NCBI GenBank assembly: GCA_002348095.1
Contig: DDYT01000050.1
Location: 3,353-21,136, forward strand
DNA length: 17,784 nt
Direction of reading: 5' to 3'
Origin: Erysipelotrichaceae bacterium UBA2227
Lineage (GTDB): Bacteria > Bacillota_I > Bacilli_A > Erysipelotrichales > Erysipelotrichaceae
Position 1 is the first letter of the stretch. Each line of letters starts with the position of its first letter. The notes beneath the pieces were generated by a model, which was given only the letters and a program-made list of their open reading frames with translations, made no database searches and was not told the DNA's origin. Position numbers and translations under genes: made by a program. Below are positions 1 through 7,423 of the stretch, in pieces.

Positions 1-48
1 GACCCTCTGCTTGTAAGGCAGACGCTCTCCCAACTGAGCTAAACCTCC
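1..48 (-). tRNA. tRNA-Val (anticodon UAC), 5' part only
   Basis: Read on the minus strand this is the 5' part of a tRNA. It has an acceptor 5' strand (GGAGGTT), the D-arm core GCTCAGTTGGGAGAGC, and an anticodon arm TCTGC-CTTACAA-GCAGA. The 7-nt loop places UAC as the anticodon, which reads the valine codons GUA and GUG. The variable loop begins (GGGTC) and the window then ends, so the T-arm and acceptor 3' strand lie outside. The predicted 5' end is base 48, by alignment with the GCTC of the D-arm. Bacterial Val tRNAs often sit in tRNA clusters, so more tRNAs may lie to the left. Confidence 0.93.
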
Positions 49-70
49 CTATTCACCGTAGTGCTTAAAT

Positions 71-100
71 AATATACCATATACCCACTTGCTTAGTCAA
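71..100 (-). promoter_or_regulatory. Promoter of the tRNA-Val gene
   Basis: On the minus strand there is a -35 TTGACT (95-100), an 18-bp spacer, and a -10 TATATT (71-76). The -10 box ends 22 bp before the tRNA 5' end, leaving a short leader for processing. It is divergent from the promoter at 154-182. Confidence 0.6.
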
Positions 101-153
101 TAATAAATGCAACTTTTATGGACCGGTGACAAGAGTGCCAAATACATCAAAAA

Positions 154-182
154 TTGGGTTTTTGGATATAGTTTTTTATGCT
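154..182 (+). promoter_or_regulatory. Promoter of the membrane protein-alr unit
   Basis: A -35 TTGGGT (154-159) and a -10 TATGCT (177-182) are separated by 17 bp. A second -10-like box, TATACT, lies at 182-187 but would need a 22-bp spacer. The ribosome binding site GGAGG (198-202) precedes the ATG at 210. Confidence 0.5.
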
Positions 183-209
183 ATACTGAATTGAGTCGGA
201 GGAAAAAAT

Positions 210-638
210 ATGCTGAAAGTCTTCAATTCTCATGCAATATCAAGAAATCAACGATTTACGAAAGCTATGCTTTGGGGAATCCCGACTGCATTGCTTCTTG
301 GGGTAGGATATGGCATTTTCAGTCTGATATCTCCTTTTGAGTTTTCAATCGTATATATCGGTGTGGGTTACCTCATTGGTTATGTAGTCAAATCCAAAGG
401 GAGAGGCGTTCATTTACGATTCTCAATATTAGCAGCTATATTAGCGATAATCGCAATACTAATCGGTGATGTTCTCACATTTTTCGGACCAGAGGCTTTT
501 GAATCAGTAAGCAACATCATATATAGTTTTTCAACAACATTGATGTTCTGGTTATCTGTTGATTTCGGAACGATACTCGGTTTACTATTTAGGGTAGCTG
601 GTATTTATTTTGCATTCACAAATTCCAGGATCGTTTAA
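210..638 (+). CDS. Small four-helix membrane protein, function unknown
   Basis: The product is 142 residues and starts at an ATG 7 nt after a clear GGAGG. Hydropathy by eye gives about four transmembrane segments, near residues 18-40, 44-60, 70-92 and 104-132. A short basic loop (KSKGRG, about 61-66) sits between the second and third, and the N-terminus is basic, so an N-in topology is likely. There is no signal peptide and no catalytic motif that I recognise. The stop lies 1 nt before the favoured ATG of alr, so the two are probably co-transcribed and perhaps translationally coupled. A role linked to the cell envelope or D-alanine supply would be inference from position only. I cannot name a family. 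Confidence 0.75.
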   Translation: MLKVFNSHAISRNQRFTKAMLWGIPTALLLGVGYGIFSLISPFEFSIVYIGVGYLIGYVVKSKGRGVHLRFSILAAILAIIAILIGDVLTFFGPEAFESVSNIIYSFSTTLMFWLSVDFGTILGLLFRVAGIYFAFTNSRIV

Positions 639-639
639 C

Positions 640-1752
640 ATGGCTCAGTTCAGGAATACATGGATTGATATCCGTCTCGATCATATAACATCAAATTTAA
701 ATCTAATTAGAAATGCTTCAGAGAAAGCAATTTTTGCAGTAATCAAAGCGAATGCTTATGGTCATGGAGATGTGGAAGTTGCCCGACATCTTGAGAAACT
801 TAATGTCTCCTACCTATGTGTTTCTTCTCTGGATGAAGCCGTCCACTTAAGAAAACACGGTATCGAAACCCCCGTCATAATTCTGGGTTATTGTGAAACC
901 GAACACCTCCATATTGCCGGCGAAAATAAGATAACTTGTATAATACCTTCAAAGGAATGGTTACTTAATGCGTTATCATCTTATACTTCTCTGCAAAATC
1001 TGGTTTTTCACATTAAAATAGACAGCGGAATGAATCGTGTTGGAATCAAAAATATTGAAGAATACAAAGAGGTTCTACAGTTAGCAAAAAACCATCAACT
1101 TAATCTCGAAGGAGTATGCACTCATTTATCAAGCAGTAATATGAGTGATCAGATTCTAACTGATAAACAGCTTGAGACTTTCAAGAAATTTCTTGAATCA
1201 TCAGACTCAGGTTTCCGTTGGATTCATGTTGCTAACTCTGACGCTGCAGTTACAGTAAGCAAACAAGATGGAGTGAGCAATGCGGTTCGATGCGGTATTT
1301 CAATGTACGGATACTCAACATTTAATCAAGAACTGCAGCCCGTTTTATCTTTGCATTGCGGTATAAATCAGATAAAAAAACTATATCCAGGAGATAAAGT
1401 TAGTTATTCCGCAACGTATACGGCAAGTAAAGAAGAAACAATTGCCATTATCCCAATAGGGTATGCCGATGGTCTTGATCGAAAGTTACAGGGTTTTCAT
1501 TTCTCGATTAAAGGACATCCTTGCGAAGTCATCGGTCGAGTGTGCATGGACCTTATAATCATACGCGTACCGGTTGATACAAAACTCACGGATGTTGTCG
1601 AAATCATAGGCTATCATAGAAATGCAGCGGATATGGCAAAGCATCTTGATACGATTCCATACGAGATACTAACTTCTCTTAGCCCTCGAATCACCCGCAG
1701 ATATTGGCAAAACAATGATTTGATAAAGAGTATCAACGAAAGATTTGACTAA
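640..1752 (+). CDS. alr: Alanine racemase
   Basis: This PLP-dependent enzyme interconverts L- and D-alanine in the cytoplasm and supplies D-Ala for peptidoglycan. The 370 residues are normal for the family. The PLP lysine is K36 in AVIKANAYGHG, the second catalytic base is Y256 in KVSYSATYTA, and the PLP-contacting Arg is R217 in AVRCGISMYG. The conserved GYADG (274-278) and GRVCMD (299-304) motifs follow, with the C-terminal SPRITRRY near 348-355. An upstream in-frame TTG at 610 is open, but the ATG at 640 is favoured: it gives the usual N-terminus (W-I-D-I-R-L-D-H-I) and lies 1 nt after the preceding stop, with a modest AGGA upstream. A strong hairpin terminator follows immediately. Confidence 0.95.
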   Translation: MAQFRNTWIDIRLDHITSNLNLIRNASEKAIFAVIKANAYGHGDVEVARHLEKLNVSYLCVSSLDEAVHLRKHGIETPVIILGYCETEHLHIAGENKITCIIPSKEWLLNALSSYTSLQNLVFHIKIDSGMNRVGIKNIEEYKEVLQLAKNHQLNLEGVCTHLSSSNMSDQILTDKQLETFKKFLESSDSGFRWIHVANSDAAVTVSKQDGVSNAVRCGISMYGYSTFNQELQPVLSLHCGINQIKKLYPGDKVSYSATYTASKEETIAIIPIGYADGLDRKLQGFHFSIKGHPCEVIGRVCMDLIIIRVPVDTKLTDVVEIIGYHRNAADMAKHLDTIPYEILTSLSPRITRRYWQNNDLIKSINERFD

Positions 1753-1775
1753 AAAACCTCCATTGGAGGTTTTTT
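1751..1775. terminator. Bidirectional terminator between alr and guaA
   Basis: An 11-bp perfect stem (1751-1761 with 1765-1775) and loop ATT consists of AAAAAACCTCC pairing with GGAGGTTTTTT. It ends in a T-run on both strands, so it can stop alr on the plus strand and guaA on the minus strand. The guaA stop codon abuts it at 1776-1778. Confidence 0.9.
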
Positions 1776-3308
1776 CTATTCCCATTCAATAGTTGAAGGT
1801 GGCTTTGACGTAATATCGTACACGATGCGATTTACGCCTTTCACTTCATTGACGATTCGTGATGATACAACTTCGAGAACCTGGTAAGGTATTCTTGCAA
1901 AATCAGCTGTCATCCCATCAATGGATGTCACAGCACGGATGCCTACAGTATAATCGTAAGTTCGCTGATCTCCCATGACACCCACGGATCTAAGATTAGT
2001 CAGTACAGTAAAATATTGCCAAATACTGCCACGTAACCCTGCCTTTTCAATCTCTTGATGCAAGATAGCATCACTTTCCTGTACGATCTTAATTTTCTCT
2101 TCGGTAACATCACCGATGATCCTGATAGCTAATCCTGGTCCCGGGAAAGGTTGGCGTTGAACGATTTCATCAGGGAGTCCCAAACGTTTTCCAACTTCCC
2201 TAACCTCATCTTTGAAAAGGCTCTTCAAAGGTTCGATTAGTTTGAATCGCATATCCTCCGGAAGCCCACCGACATTATGGTGGGATTTAATGGTTTGGGC
2301 GGTTTTTGTGCCTGATTCGATTATATCCGTGTACAATGTTCCTTGCGCCAGCCAATGGATGTTACTCAGTTTGCTGGATTCAGTGTCAAATATATAGATA
2401 AACTCTTTGCCAATGCATTTACGTTTTTCTTCCGGGGATGATATACCCGCCAATTTTGAGAGAAAGTGATGTTGTGCATCAATCTTTATAAGATTCATGT
2501 GGTACTTTTCTTTAAATACCTTGACGACCCATTCAGCTTCATTTTTGCGTAGTAGTCCATGATCGACAAACATGCAGGTGAGTTTGTCTCCAATCGCTTT
2601 ATGGAGGAGAGCTGCTACAACAGCGCTGTCAACCCCACCGGACAATGCACATAATACCTCTTGATCGCCGACGGTTTGTTGAATTTCTTTTATTTGTTCA
2701 TCAATATACGCCGTCATATTCCAGTTAGCTTCAACTTGGCATACGCCAAAAACAAAATTGTGTAAAATTTCTTGCCCATAGGTAGAATGCCGGACTTCCG
2801 GGTGAAATTGCACACCGAACAATTTCCTGTCAGGATTCCCAAAAGCAGCAACTGCACAGGAAGGTGAAGTTGCATATACATCAAACCCACTCGGAAGTGA
2901 TGTTACGCTATCCCCGTGTGACATCCATACTTGCATTTCTGTGGGTAAAACCTGAAATATACTATTCTCTTTCTCGATTTTAATAATTGCTTTCCCATAT
3001 TCGCGATGGTTACTTGGAGATACTTTCCCACTTAAGTTATATGCAATCAATTGCATGCCGTAACATATACCAAATACAGGCAATCCCATGGAAAGGATTT
3101 CAGGATCTAATTTATAGGAATCTTCATCATAAACTGAGTTTGGTCCTCCGGAAAGAATGATCCCTTTGATGCCTTCAATATTACTGAGTTGTCTTGCGGT
3201 GATGTCATGGTGGCGCAGTTCGCTATAAACCCCCATCTCGCGGATTCTACGGGCAATAAGCTGGTTGTACTGGCTGCCGTAGTCCAGAACGATAATTTTA
3301 TCTACCAC
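1776..3308 (-). CDS. guaA: GMP synthase (glutamine-hydrolysing)
   Basis: The enzyme converts XMP, ATP and glutamine to GMP, the last step of guanine nucleotide synthesis. The 510 residues match the usual single-chain bacterial form. An N-terminal class I glutamine amidotransferase carries C82 (GICYGMQ), H169 and E171 (FHPEV). The ATP-pyrophosphatase P-loop is SGGVDS at 223-228. The C-terminal dimerisation domain carries the typical ending KPPSTIEWE. The start is GTG at 3306-3308, inside the 3' end of guaB, with which it overlaps by 11 nt. AAGGAGG lies 12 nt upstream, a little far, so translational coupling to guaB is likely. It is the last gene of the ade-guaB-guaA operon. Confidence 0.97.
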   Translation of the reverse strand: MVDKIIVLDYGSQYNQLIARRIREMGVYSELRHHDITARQLSNIEGIKGIILSGGPNSVYDEDSYKLDPEILSMGLPVFGICYGMQLIAYNLSGKVSPSNHREYGKAIIKIEKENSIFQVLPTEMQVWMSHGDSVTSLPSGFDVYATSPSCAVAAFGNPDRKLFGVQFHPEVRHSTYGQEILHNFVFGVCQVEANWNMTAYIDEQIKEIQQTVGDQEVLCALSGGVDSAVVAALLHKAIGDKLTCMFVDHGLLRKNEAEWVVKVFKEKYHMNLIKIDAQHHFLSKLAGISSPEEKRKCIGKEFIYIFDTESSKLSNIHWLAQGTLYTDIIESGTKTAQTIKSHHNVGGLPEDMRFKLIEPLKSLFKDEVREVGKRLGLPDEIVQRQPFPGPGLAIRIIGDVTEEKIKIVQESDAILHQEIEKAGLRGSIWQYFTVLTNLRSVGVMGDQRTYDYTVGIRAVTSIDGMTADFARIPYQVLEVVSSRIVNEVKGVNRIVYDITSKPPSTIEWE

Positions 3309-4440
3309 GATAGTTCGGTGCCTCCTTGACGTTATCTACATCATGCGGGTGTGATTCTTTTAACCCTGCATTGGTTATTTTCATAAACTTTGCATAATCT
3401 TTCATATCTTTAATCGTTCTGCATCCGCAATATCCCATTCCTGAGCGTAATCCCCCCAGCATTTGGTAAAGAACCTCGCTGATGGAACCTTTGAAGGGTA
3501 CCGTGGCTTCTATCCCTTCAGGCACGAGTTTTTTGAGCTCTTTTTGTCCACCTTGGAAGTAACGGTCACTTGATCCTCGTTGCATGGCTTTCAATGAACC
3601 CATACCGACATAGCTTTTCACCTTACGGTTATTGATTTCAACGATTTCACCAGGTGTTTCTTCACATCCCGCCAGTAAACCTCCCAGCATGACGCAGTCT
3701 GCACCGGCGGCTAATGCTTTTGAAATGTCCCCGGAGATTTTAATACCACCGTCAGCGATGATCCCCACACCATATTGCTTGGCCACTTGATAAACGTCAT
3801 TGATCGCGGTCAGTTGGGGCACCCCTACACCGGCAACGACGCGTGTGGTGCAGATTGATCCGGGTCCCACTCCGACTTTTATACATGTGGCTCCTGCATA
3901 GATCAGATCGATCGCAGCTTGGGCGGTAACGATATTTCCTCCTACAATATCCAGTTCGGGATAAAGTTGTTTTACTTTACGTACAGTTTCAATTACCCCG
4001 GCGGAGTGTCCGTGTGCACTGTCGACAGCCAAAATATCAACTCCGGCTTCAACCAATGCCATGACCCTATCGATCGTTGTGTTTGATACTCCGACAGCTG
4101 CACCGACACGAAGTTTACCGAACTCATCCAGGCATGCATCCGGATGATTTTCTGTGATTGGTGTCGCTTTAACGCGACGGACCATATCCGCTTGCTCTTG
4201 TACCGTGAGATTTTTATGGATGAATCCAAGTCCTCCGGCCAAAGCCATGGCTCGCGCCATCGACTCTTCAGTTACAGTATCCATTGCTGCGGAGATAATA
4301 GGTATGTTCAGAGATATTTTACCGGTGAGTTGAGTCTTTAACGTAACATCGGCGGGAACCACTTGTGAGAATGCTGGTATTAACAGGCAGTCGTCAAAAG
4401 TGTACCCTTCTTTTTGAATTTTTCCGTTCATGTTGTCCAT
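3298..4440 (-). CDS. guaB: IMP dehydrogenase lacking CBS domains
   Basis: The enzyme oxidises IMP to XMP with NAD+, the committed step to guanine nucleotides. The catalytic Cys is C197 in GPGSICTTR. The catalytic Arg-Tyr dyad is R293-Y294 in GSSDRYFQ. The IMP phosphate-binding loops (ADGGI near 229-233, GMGSL near 279-283) are intact, and the N-terminal FDDCLL and AAMDTVTE motifs are present. The usual bacterial enzyme is about 490 residues with a paired CBS module inserted in the barrel. Here the chain is 380 residues and runs from ADMVRRVK (about 84-91) to GKLRVGAAVG (about 108-117) through a short linker, so both CBS domains are absent. No frameshift is needed, so this is a compact natural form and not a broken gene. 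The ATG at 4440 follows AAGGAGG at good spacing. Confidence 0.95.
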   Translation of the reverse strand: MDNMNGKIQKEGYTFDDCLLIPAFSQVVPADVTLKTQLTGKISLNIPIISAAMDTVTEESMARAMALAGGLGFIHKNLTVQEQADMVRRVKATPITENHPDACLDEFGKLRVGAAVGVSNTTIDRVMALVEAGVDILAVDSAHGHSAGVIETVRKVKQLYPELDIVGGNIVTAQAAIDLIYAGATCIKVGVGPGSICTTRVVAGVGVPQLTAINDVYQVAKQYGVGIIADGGIKISGDISKALAAGADCVMLGGLLAGCEETPGEIVEINNRKVKSYVGMGSLKAMQRGSSDRYFQGGQKELKKLVPEGIEATVPFKGSISEVLYQMLGGLRSGMGYCGCRTIKDMKDYAKFMKITNAGLKESHPHDVDNVKEAPNYRGR

Positions 4441-4453
4441 GGTATTTTCCTCC

Positions 4454-6205
4454 TTAAGTGATGATATCGGTTACGGCGTTGATCACTTGCTGCGTATGAA
4501 CATCGATCAGTCCGAGATCGGTCAGTTTAATCTCCGGGATGACCGGTAATGATATAAATGATAACATGAGAAATGGGTTAAATGTTTTGTTTTTCAAGAA
4601 GTAACCTGCTTTTGTATGTAAATCTTCCATTTGATGAATGAGCTCAGACAAAGGCTGATTGGTCATCAGTCCGGCTATTTCAAGTTTCAAGTGCGAAAGG
4701 ATTTTTCCGTCATTTGCAATGACATAACCACCATCGTTTTTTCGGACCTGTTCAATCGCCATGATGATATCAAAGTCATTGGTTCCAATTGCAATGATAT
4801 TGTGTGAGTCGTGAGCCACCGTCGTAGCAATAGCCCCGCCTGTCAAACCGAATCCCTTAACAGCACAGACGCCGATATTTCCGGTTCGGTGATGTCGTTC
4901 GATGACGATCAGTTTTGTTTGGTCTTTTTCAATACTTGGCATAAACTGATCAAAGATATTTTTGTCTGCTATTTCAATATGGCACGGGGTAATCACTCCT
5001 CCCGGGATGATTTTGATCATTTTCAGAGCATTGTGTTTACCCATAAGCAATTGTATATCGGAAACTTGATATTCTGCACAGTTTACCGAGTATTTTACTT
5101 TATCAGGCGTTGGGATTAGAATGCCTGATTTTGGATAGTGTGGTTTTCCTTTCGAAGCAACGATTCGTCCGTTTTGGTATACTTCATCTGCCTGAATGTG
5201 ATTAAGGTCATCAAACAGAAAGAAGTCGGCGTCATATCCCGGGGCAATTGCACCTTTATTATCCTGCCTGTAATGTCTGGCCGGGTTGAGGGTAGCCATG
5301 GTTATAGCTAACACAGGGTCGAGGCCAAATTGAATCGCACGGTTGACTGTATGATCGACACCTCCGACTTTGGCGATGTCATCCGGATGAATATCATCCG
5401 TACAGAAGCATATTTGGTGTGCATTGCTTTGGCTGACTATCGGAAGAAGTTCCTGTAAGTTCTTAATGACACTTCCTTCACGGATGAACACAGTAATCCC
5501 CCGTCGCAGTCTTTCAATCATCAATGGGGCGTCCGCACATTCATGATCATTTCTTATCTGCAGAGAGGCATACAAGTCCATGTCCCTCGGGGTTAGGATA
5601 CTGCCATGTCCGTCAATGATCCGTCGGTTTTGCTGTGCGTCGGTAATTTTCTGTAACATGTCCGGCTGATGTCTGACGGCTTCGAGGTCCATGACTTCTG
5701 CCAAGCCCAAAACTCTGGGATGGTTATAAAAAGGGGCGATATCCGTAGAGTTCAGTATGGCGCCGGCGTGCTCAAGTTGGGTAGCCGGGACACATGAGGG
5801 CAACATGATCCGAATGTCAAGATCACATTGATCAGCACAGTCCAGCATGTACTGGATTCCGCTTTGGCCGCACACATTGGCAATTTCGTGCGGGTCTGAA
5901 ATAACACAGCCGATTCCCCGTGGCAGGAAAAGGTCGTTAATTACCATAGGTGTAAGCATGGTAGATTCGATATGAATATGAGCATCCGTGAGTAAAGGTG
6001 CGGCGTATTTGCCCTGTCCGTCGATGACCGCTTCGGCATCCAAACAGTCAAATCCCAGAATCTTCCCTTGATCAATAACAAGGTTTCCCGGATGAACCTC
6101 CCTGGTCAAGGTGTTAACGATGTTTATGTTTTGTATACAAAGTTCCGGTCGGATCAATCCGGTGTGGATATCCCGGATTCGTTTTAATCGATCGAATTTT
6201 TCCAT
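4454..6205 (-). CDS. ade: Adenine deaminase
   Basis: The enzyme deaminates adenine to hypoxanthine and ammonia for purine salvage. It belongs to the amidohydrolase superfamily Ade/YerA type, and its 583 residues match the family. Metal-site motifs are DAHIHIES (about 74-81), SDPHEIANV (about 103-111), a DGHGS segment near residue 200, and CTDDIHPDDI near 270. The C-terminal half contains GLTGGAIATTVAHDSHN, typical of Ade. The start ATG (6203-6205) follows AAAGGAGG. It overlaps the end of a 59-codon upstream ORF by 22 nt, and guaB starts 13 nt after its stop. Hypoxanthine made here can feed IMP, and so guaB and guaA, through a phosphoribosyltransferase not seen in the window. Expression is likely controlled by the guanine-class riboswitch at 6430-6498. 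Confidence 0.95.
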   Translation of the reverse strand: MEKFDRLKRIRDIHTGLIRPELCIQNINIVNTLTREVHPGNLVIDQGKILGFDCLDAEAVIDGQGKYAAPLLTDAHIHIESTMLTPMVINDLFLPRGIGCVISDPHEIANVCGQSGIQYMLDCADQCDLDIRIMLPSCVPATQLEHAGAILNSTDIAPFYNHPRVLGLAEVMDLEAVRHQPDMLQKITDAQQNRRIIDGHGSILTPRDMDLYASLQIRNDHECADAPLMIERLRRGITVFIREGSVIKNLQELLPIVSQSNAHQICFCTDDIHPDDIAKVGGVDHTVNRAIQFGLDPVLAITMATLNPARHYRQDNKGAIAPGYDADFFLFDDLNHIQADEVYQNGRIVASKGKPHYPKSGILIPTPDKVKYSVNCAEYQVSDIQLLMGKHNALKMIKIIPGGVITPCHIEIADKNIFDQFMPSIEKDQTKLIVIERHHRTGNIGVCAVKGFGLTGGAIATTVAHDSHNIIAIGTNDFDIIMAIEQVRKNDGGYVIANDGKILSHLKLEIAGLMTNQPLSELIHQMEDLHTKAGYFLKNKTFNPFLMLSFISLPVIPEIKLTDLGLIDVHTQQVINAVTDIIT

Positions 6206-6363
6206 GGTACCTCCTTTGCATAAAGAAACGGAAAGTCTGCACTTTCCGTCAATGTATCCTTCTTATTTTCATCACTAAATGCGAATCCTGCTTCCATGGC
6301 GAAAATTCCGCCATTTACGGTTTTGTACGAGCAGTTCATGTTGTTAAAGGATAAACTTACCAT
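6184..6363 (-). CDS. Putative 59-residue leader or small protein upstream of ade
   Basis: This short frame starts at ATG 6361-6363, 6 nt after a perfect GGAGG (6370-6374). It runs 59 codons to a TAA inside the ade coding region, overlapping ade by 22 nt. The product begins MVSLSFNNMNCSYK, has a hydrophobic middle (GGIFAMEAGFAFS, about 18-30) and an acidic-basic stretch (DENKKD, about 31-36). The last residues (about 50-59) are dictated by the ade start region. It lies after the riboswitch terminator, so it is transcribed only when the switch is on. A hairpin at 6228-6249 falls within codons about 39-45. Translation could open this hairpin and couple ribosomes to ade. I recognise no family. 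It may encode a real small protein, a leader peptide, or nothing. The good ribosome binding site and position favour translation. Confidence 0.5.
   Translation of the reverse strand: MVSLSFNNMNCSYKTVNGGIFAMEAGFAFSDENKKDTLTESADFPFLYAKEVPWKNSID
6228..6249 (-). promoter_or_regulatory. Hairpin just before the ade ribosome binding site
   Basis: A perfect 9-bp inverted repeat, ACGGAAAGT / ACTTTCCGT with a 4-nt loop, is followed on the minus strand by the T-rich TTCTTTA. The ade GGAGG lies about 15 nt downstream. It could be a weak terminator, an attenuator melted by ribosomes reading the small upstream ORF, or an RNA-stability element. Confidence 0.5.
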
Positions 6364-6382
6364 CCAAAACCTCCGTTATAAC

Positions 6383-6409
6383 AAAAAACTCCCGTCCGTC
6401 GACGGAAGT
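6383..6409 (-). terminator. Riboswitch expression-platform terminator
   Basis: On the minus strand, ACTTCCGTC pairs with GACGGGAGT around the loop GACG (9 bp, one G-U), followed by six T. The 5' strand can instead pair, over 9 bp (6400-6408), with the riboswitch 3' flank at 6426-6434, making an antiterminator. Five of those flank bases belong to P1, so ligand-stabilised P1 would release the terminator. This is the standard OFF-switch logic. Confidence 0.85.
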
Positions 6410-6429
6410 AGCAAAAAACACGCTTCTTC

Positions 6430-6498
6430 CATCGTAGTCCAATCATTTACGGTGATCGGGTAGAGACTCTTGCGCCTTATTCGCAAGGATATACGGTG
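6430..6498 (-). ncRNA. Purine riboswitch, guanine class
   Basis: The purine aptamer is read on the minus strand. P1 is CACCGTA with TACGATG (one mismatch). P2 is CTTGCG with CGCAAG, closed by L2 AATAAGG. J2/3 is GTCTCTACC. P3 is CCGATCA with TGATTGG, closed by the canonical L3 CCGTAAA, and J3/1 is GGACTACG. Aligned by eye to B. subtilis xpt, the ligand-contact bases U22, U47 and U51 are kept, and position 74 is C, the guanine/hypoxanthine specificity base; adenine switches have U. J1/2 reads UAU where UAA is usual, J2/3 has C48 for U48, and P3 is one pair longer. The terminator and antiterminator lie directly downstream, so guanine should shut off ade-guaB-guaA. Confidence 0.93.
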
Positions 6499-6513
6499 TT
6501 TTAGTTTGGGATT

Positions 6514-6542
6514 ATTCTAACACACTCGTCCTTGCTTGTCGA
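6514..6542 (-). promoter_or_regulatory. Promoter of the riboswitch-ade-guaB-guaA operon
   Basis: On the minus strand there is a -35 TCGACA (6537-6542), a 17-bp spacer, and a -10 TAGAAT (6514-6519) with an upstream TG (extended -10). The -10 lies about 15 bp before the aptamer, so the riboswitch is close to the transcript 5' end. Confidence 0.7.
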
Positions 6543-6563
6543 CCATGTTTTAACTTTCTTTAC

Positions 6564-6592
6564 TTGAACAATCACTAAAAATAGGGTTTAAT
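6564..6592 (+). promoter_or_regulatory. Promoter of the HAD phosphatase gene
   Basis: A -35 TTGAAC (6564-6569), 17-bp spacer and -10 TTTAAT (6587-6592) lie 33 bp before the start codon. It is divergent from the riboswitch promoter, whose -35 lies 21 bp away. Confidence 0.5.
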
Positions 6593-6625
6593 GGATTAGG
6601 TAACCCGCTGGGGTAAAGGTGATCT

Positions 6626-7423
6626 ATGAAGAATATTCAGTTATTTGTTTTTGATATCGACGGCACGCTGATTCAGCATAAGTCCAATCAGGTATCCGAT
6701 GCAACACATCAGGCAATTACTCAACTAAAGCAGGCAGGTAAGGATGTACTTATTGCGACCGGTCGGGCTTTTTACTTTATTCCGCAGACAGTCAGAGAGG
6801 CAGTGTCACCGGATTACTATGTCTGTATCAATGGGCAGTGCCTGTTGGATAAAAACGGTCAGATCCTTAAACGCTATAATCTTGATCAAGATGAGGTTAT
6901 TGACCTGACACGATGGTGCATAAGAAACAATATCGCGGTCGGCTTAAAAATGGCAAACGCCGTGGAAGTATACTATGACTTCCAAGAATTCGCAACGACC
7001 TACGTAAAGGGTCAAGATTACAAGAAAATCCTTCGCGATTGTACGGGCGAAGATGTCAGCGAAAGCAAAGAAATTCCAATGGGGATGTTTTTGATCGGTA
7101 ACGACGAACTTATTTTAAGTATTAAAAACAACTTCAAAACTTTATCAATCACTCGCAGTTATGAACATGCCTTTGATGTGTTCGCCAAAGGGGATGGAAA
7201 ATCCAGAGCTATCGAGCATGTCATGGAAAATCTGAACATCGGATGGGAGAATGTCATGGTTTTTGGTGATGGCGAAAATGATATAGACATGATTCAAAAG
7301 GCACAGATCGGTGTGGTCATGGGAAATGCGCAAACTGAGGTTCAGTCTCATGGCGACTTTGTGACAAAAGACGTCAGCGAGGATGGGATCGTATTTGCTT
7401 TGAAACATTTCAATATACTGTAA
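6626..7423 (+). CDS. Cof-type HAD-IIB phosphatase
   Basis: This is a haloacid-dehalogenase superfamily hydrolase of 265 residues, the usual size for the Cof/YidA group. These act in the cytoplasm on sugar phosphates, FMN, PLP or related phosphates. Motif I is FDIDGT (D10 nucleophile, D12 acid/base), motif II is ATGR near 47-50, the motif III Lys is probably in FAKGDGKS near 188-195, and motif IV is VFGDGENDIDM near 211-221. The region between motifs II and III is the large alpha/beta C2B cap. The ATG follows AAAGGTGAT. It is a single gene that diverges from the purine operon and ends in a hairpin. The substrate cannot be told from sequence; a purine-related role is only suggested by neighbourhood. 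Confidence 0.9.
   Translation: MKNIQLFVFDIDGTLIQHKSNQVSDATHQAITQLKQAGKDVLIATGRAFYFIPQTVREAVSPDYYVCINGQCLLDKNGQILKRYNLDQDEVIDLTRWCIRNNIAVGLKMANAVEVYYDFQEFATTYVKGQDYKKILRDCTGEDVSESKEIPMGMFLIGNDELILSIKNNFKTLSITRSYEHAFDVFAKGDGKSRAIEHVMENLNIGWENVMVFGDGENDIDMIQKAQIGVVMGNAQTEVQSHGDFVTKDVSEDGIVFALKHFNIL

Larger units (their letters stand above)
6206..6625. other. 420-bp intergenic region between ade and the HAD gene
   Basis: No long gene lies here, but the stretch is full. Reading from ade outward it holds the ade ribosome binding site, a 9-bp hairpin, a 59-codon minus-strand ORF, the riboswitch terminator, the purine aptamer, the operon promoter, and the divergent promoter of the HAD gene. Each is listed separately. 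Confidence 0.85.

Noticed and set aside
610..639. TTG start giving alanine racemase ten more residues
   Set aside because: It lies inside the upstream gene, has no ribosome binding site, and adds residues that Alr proteins lack. The ATG at 640 fits the family N-terminus.
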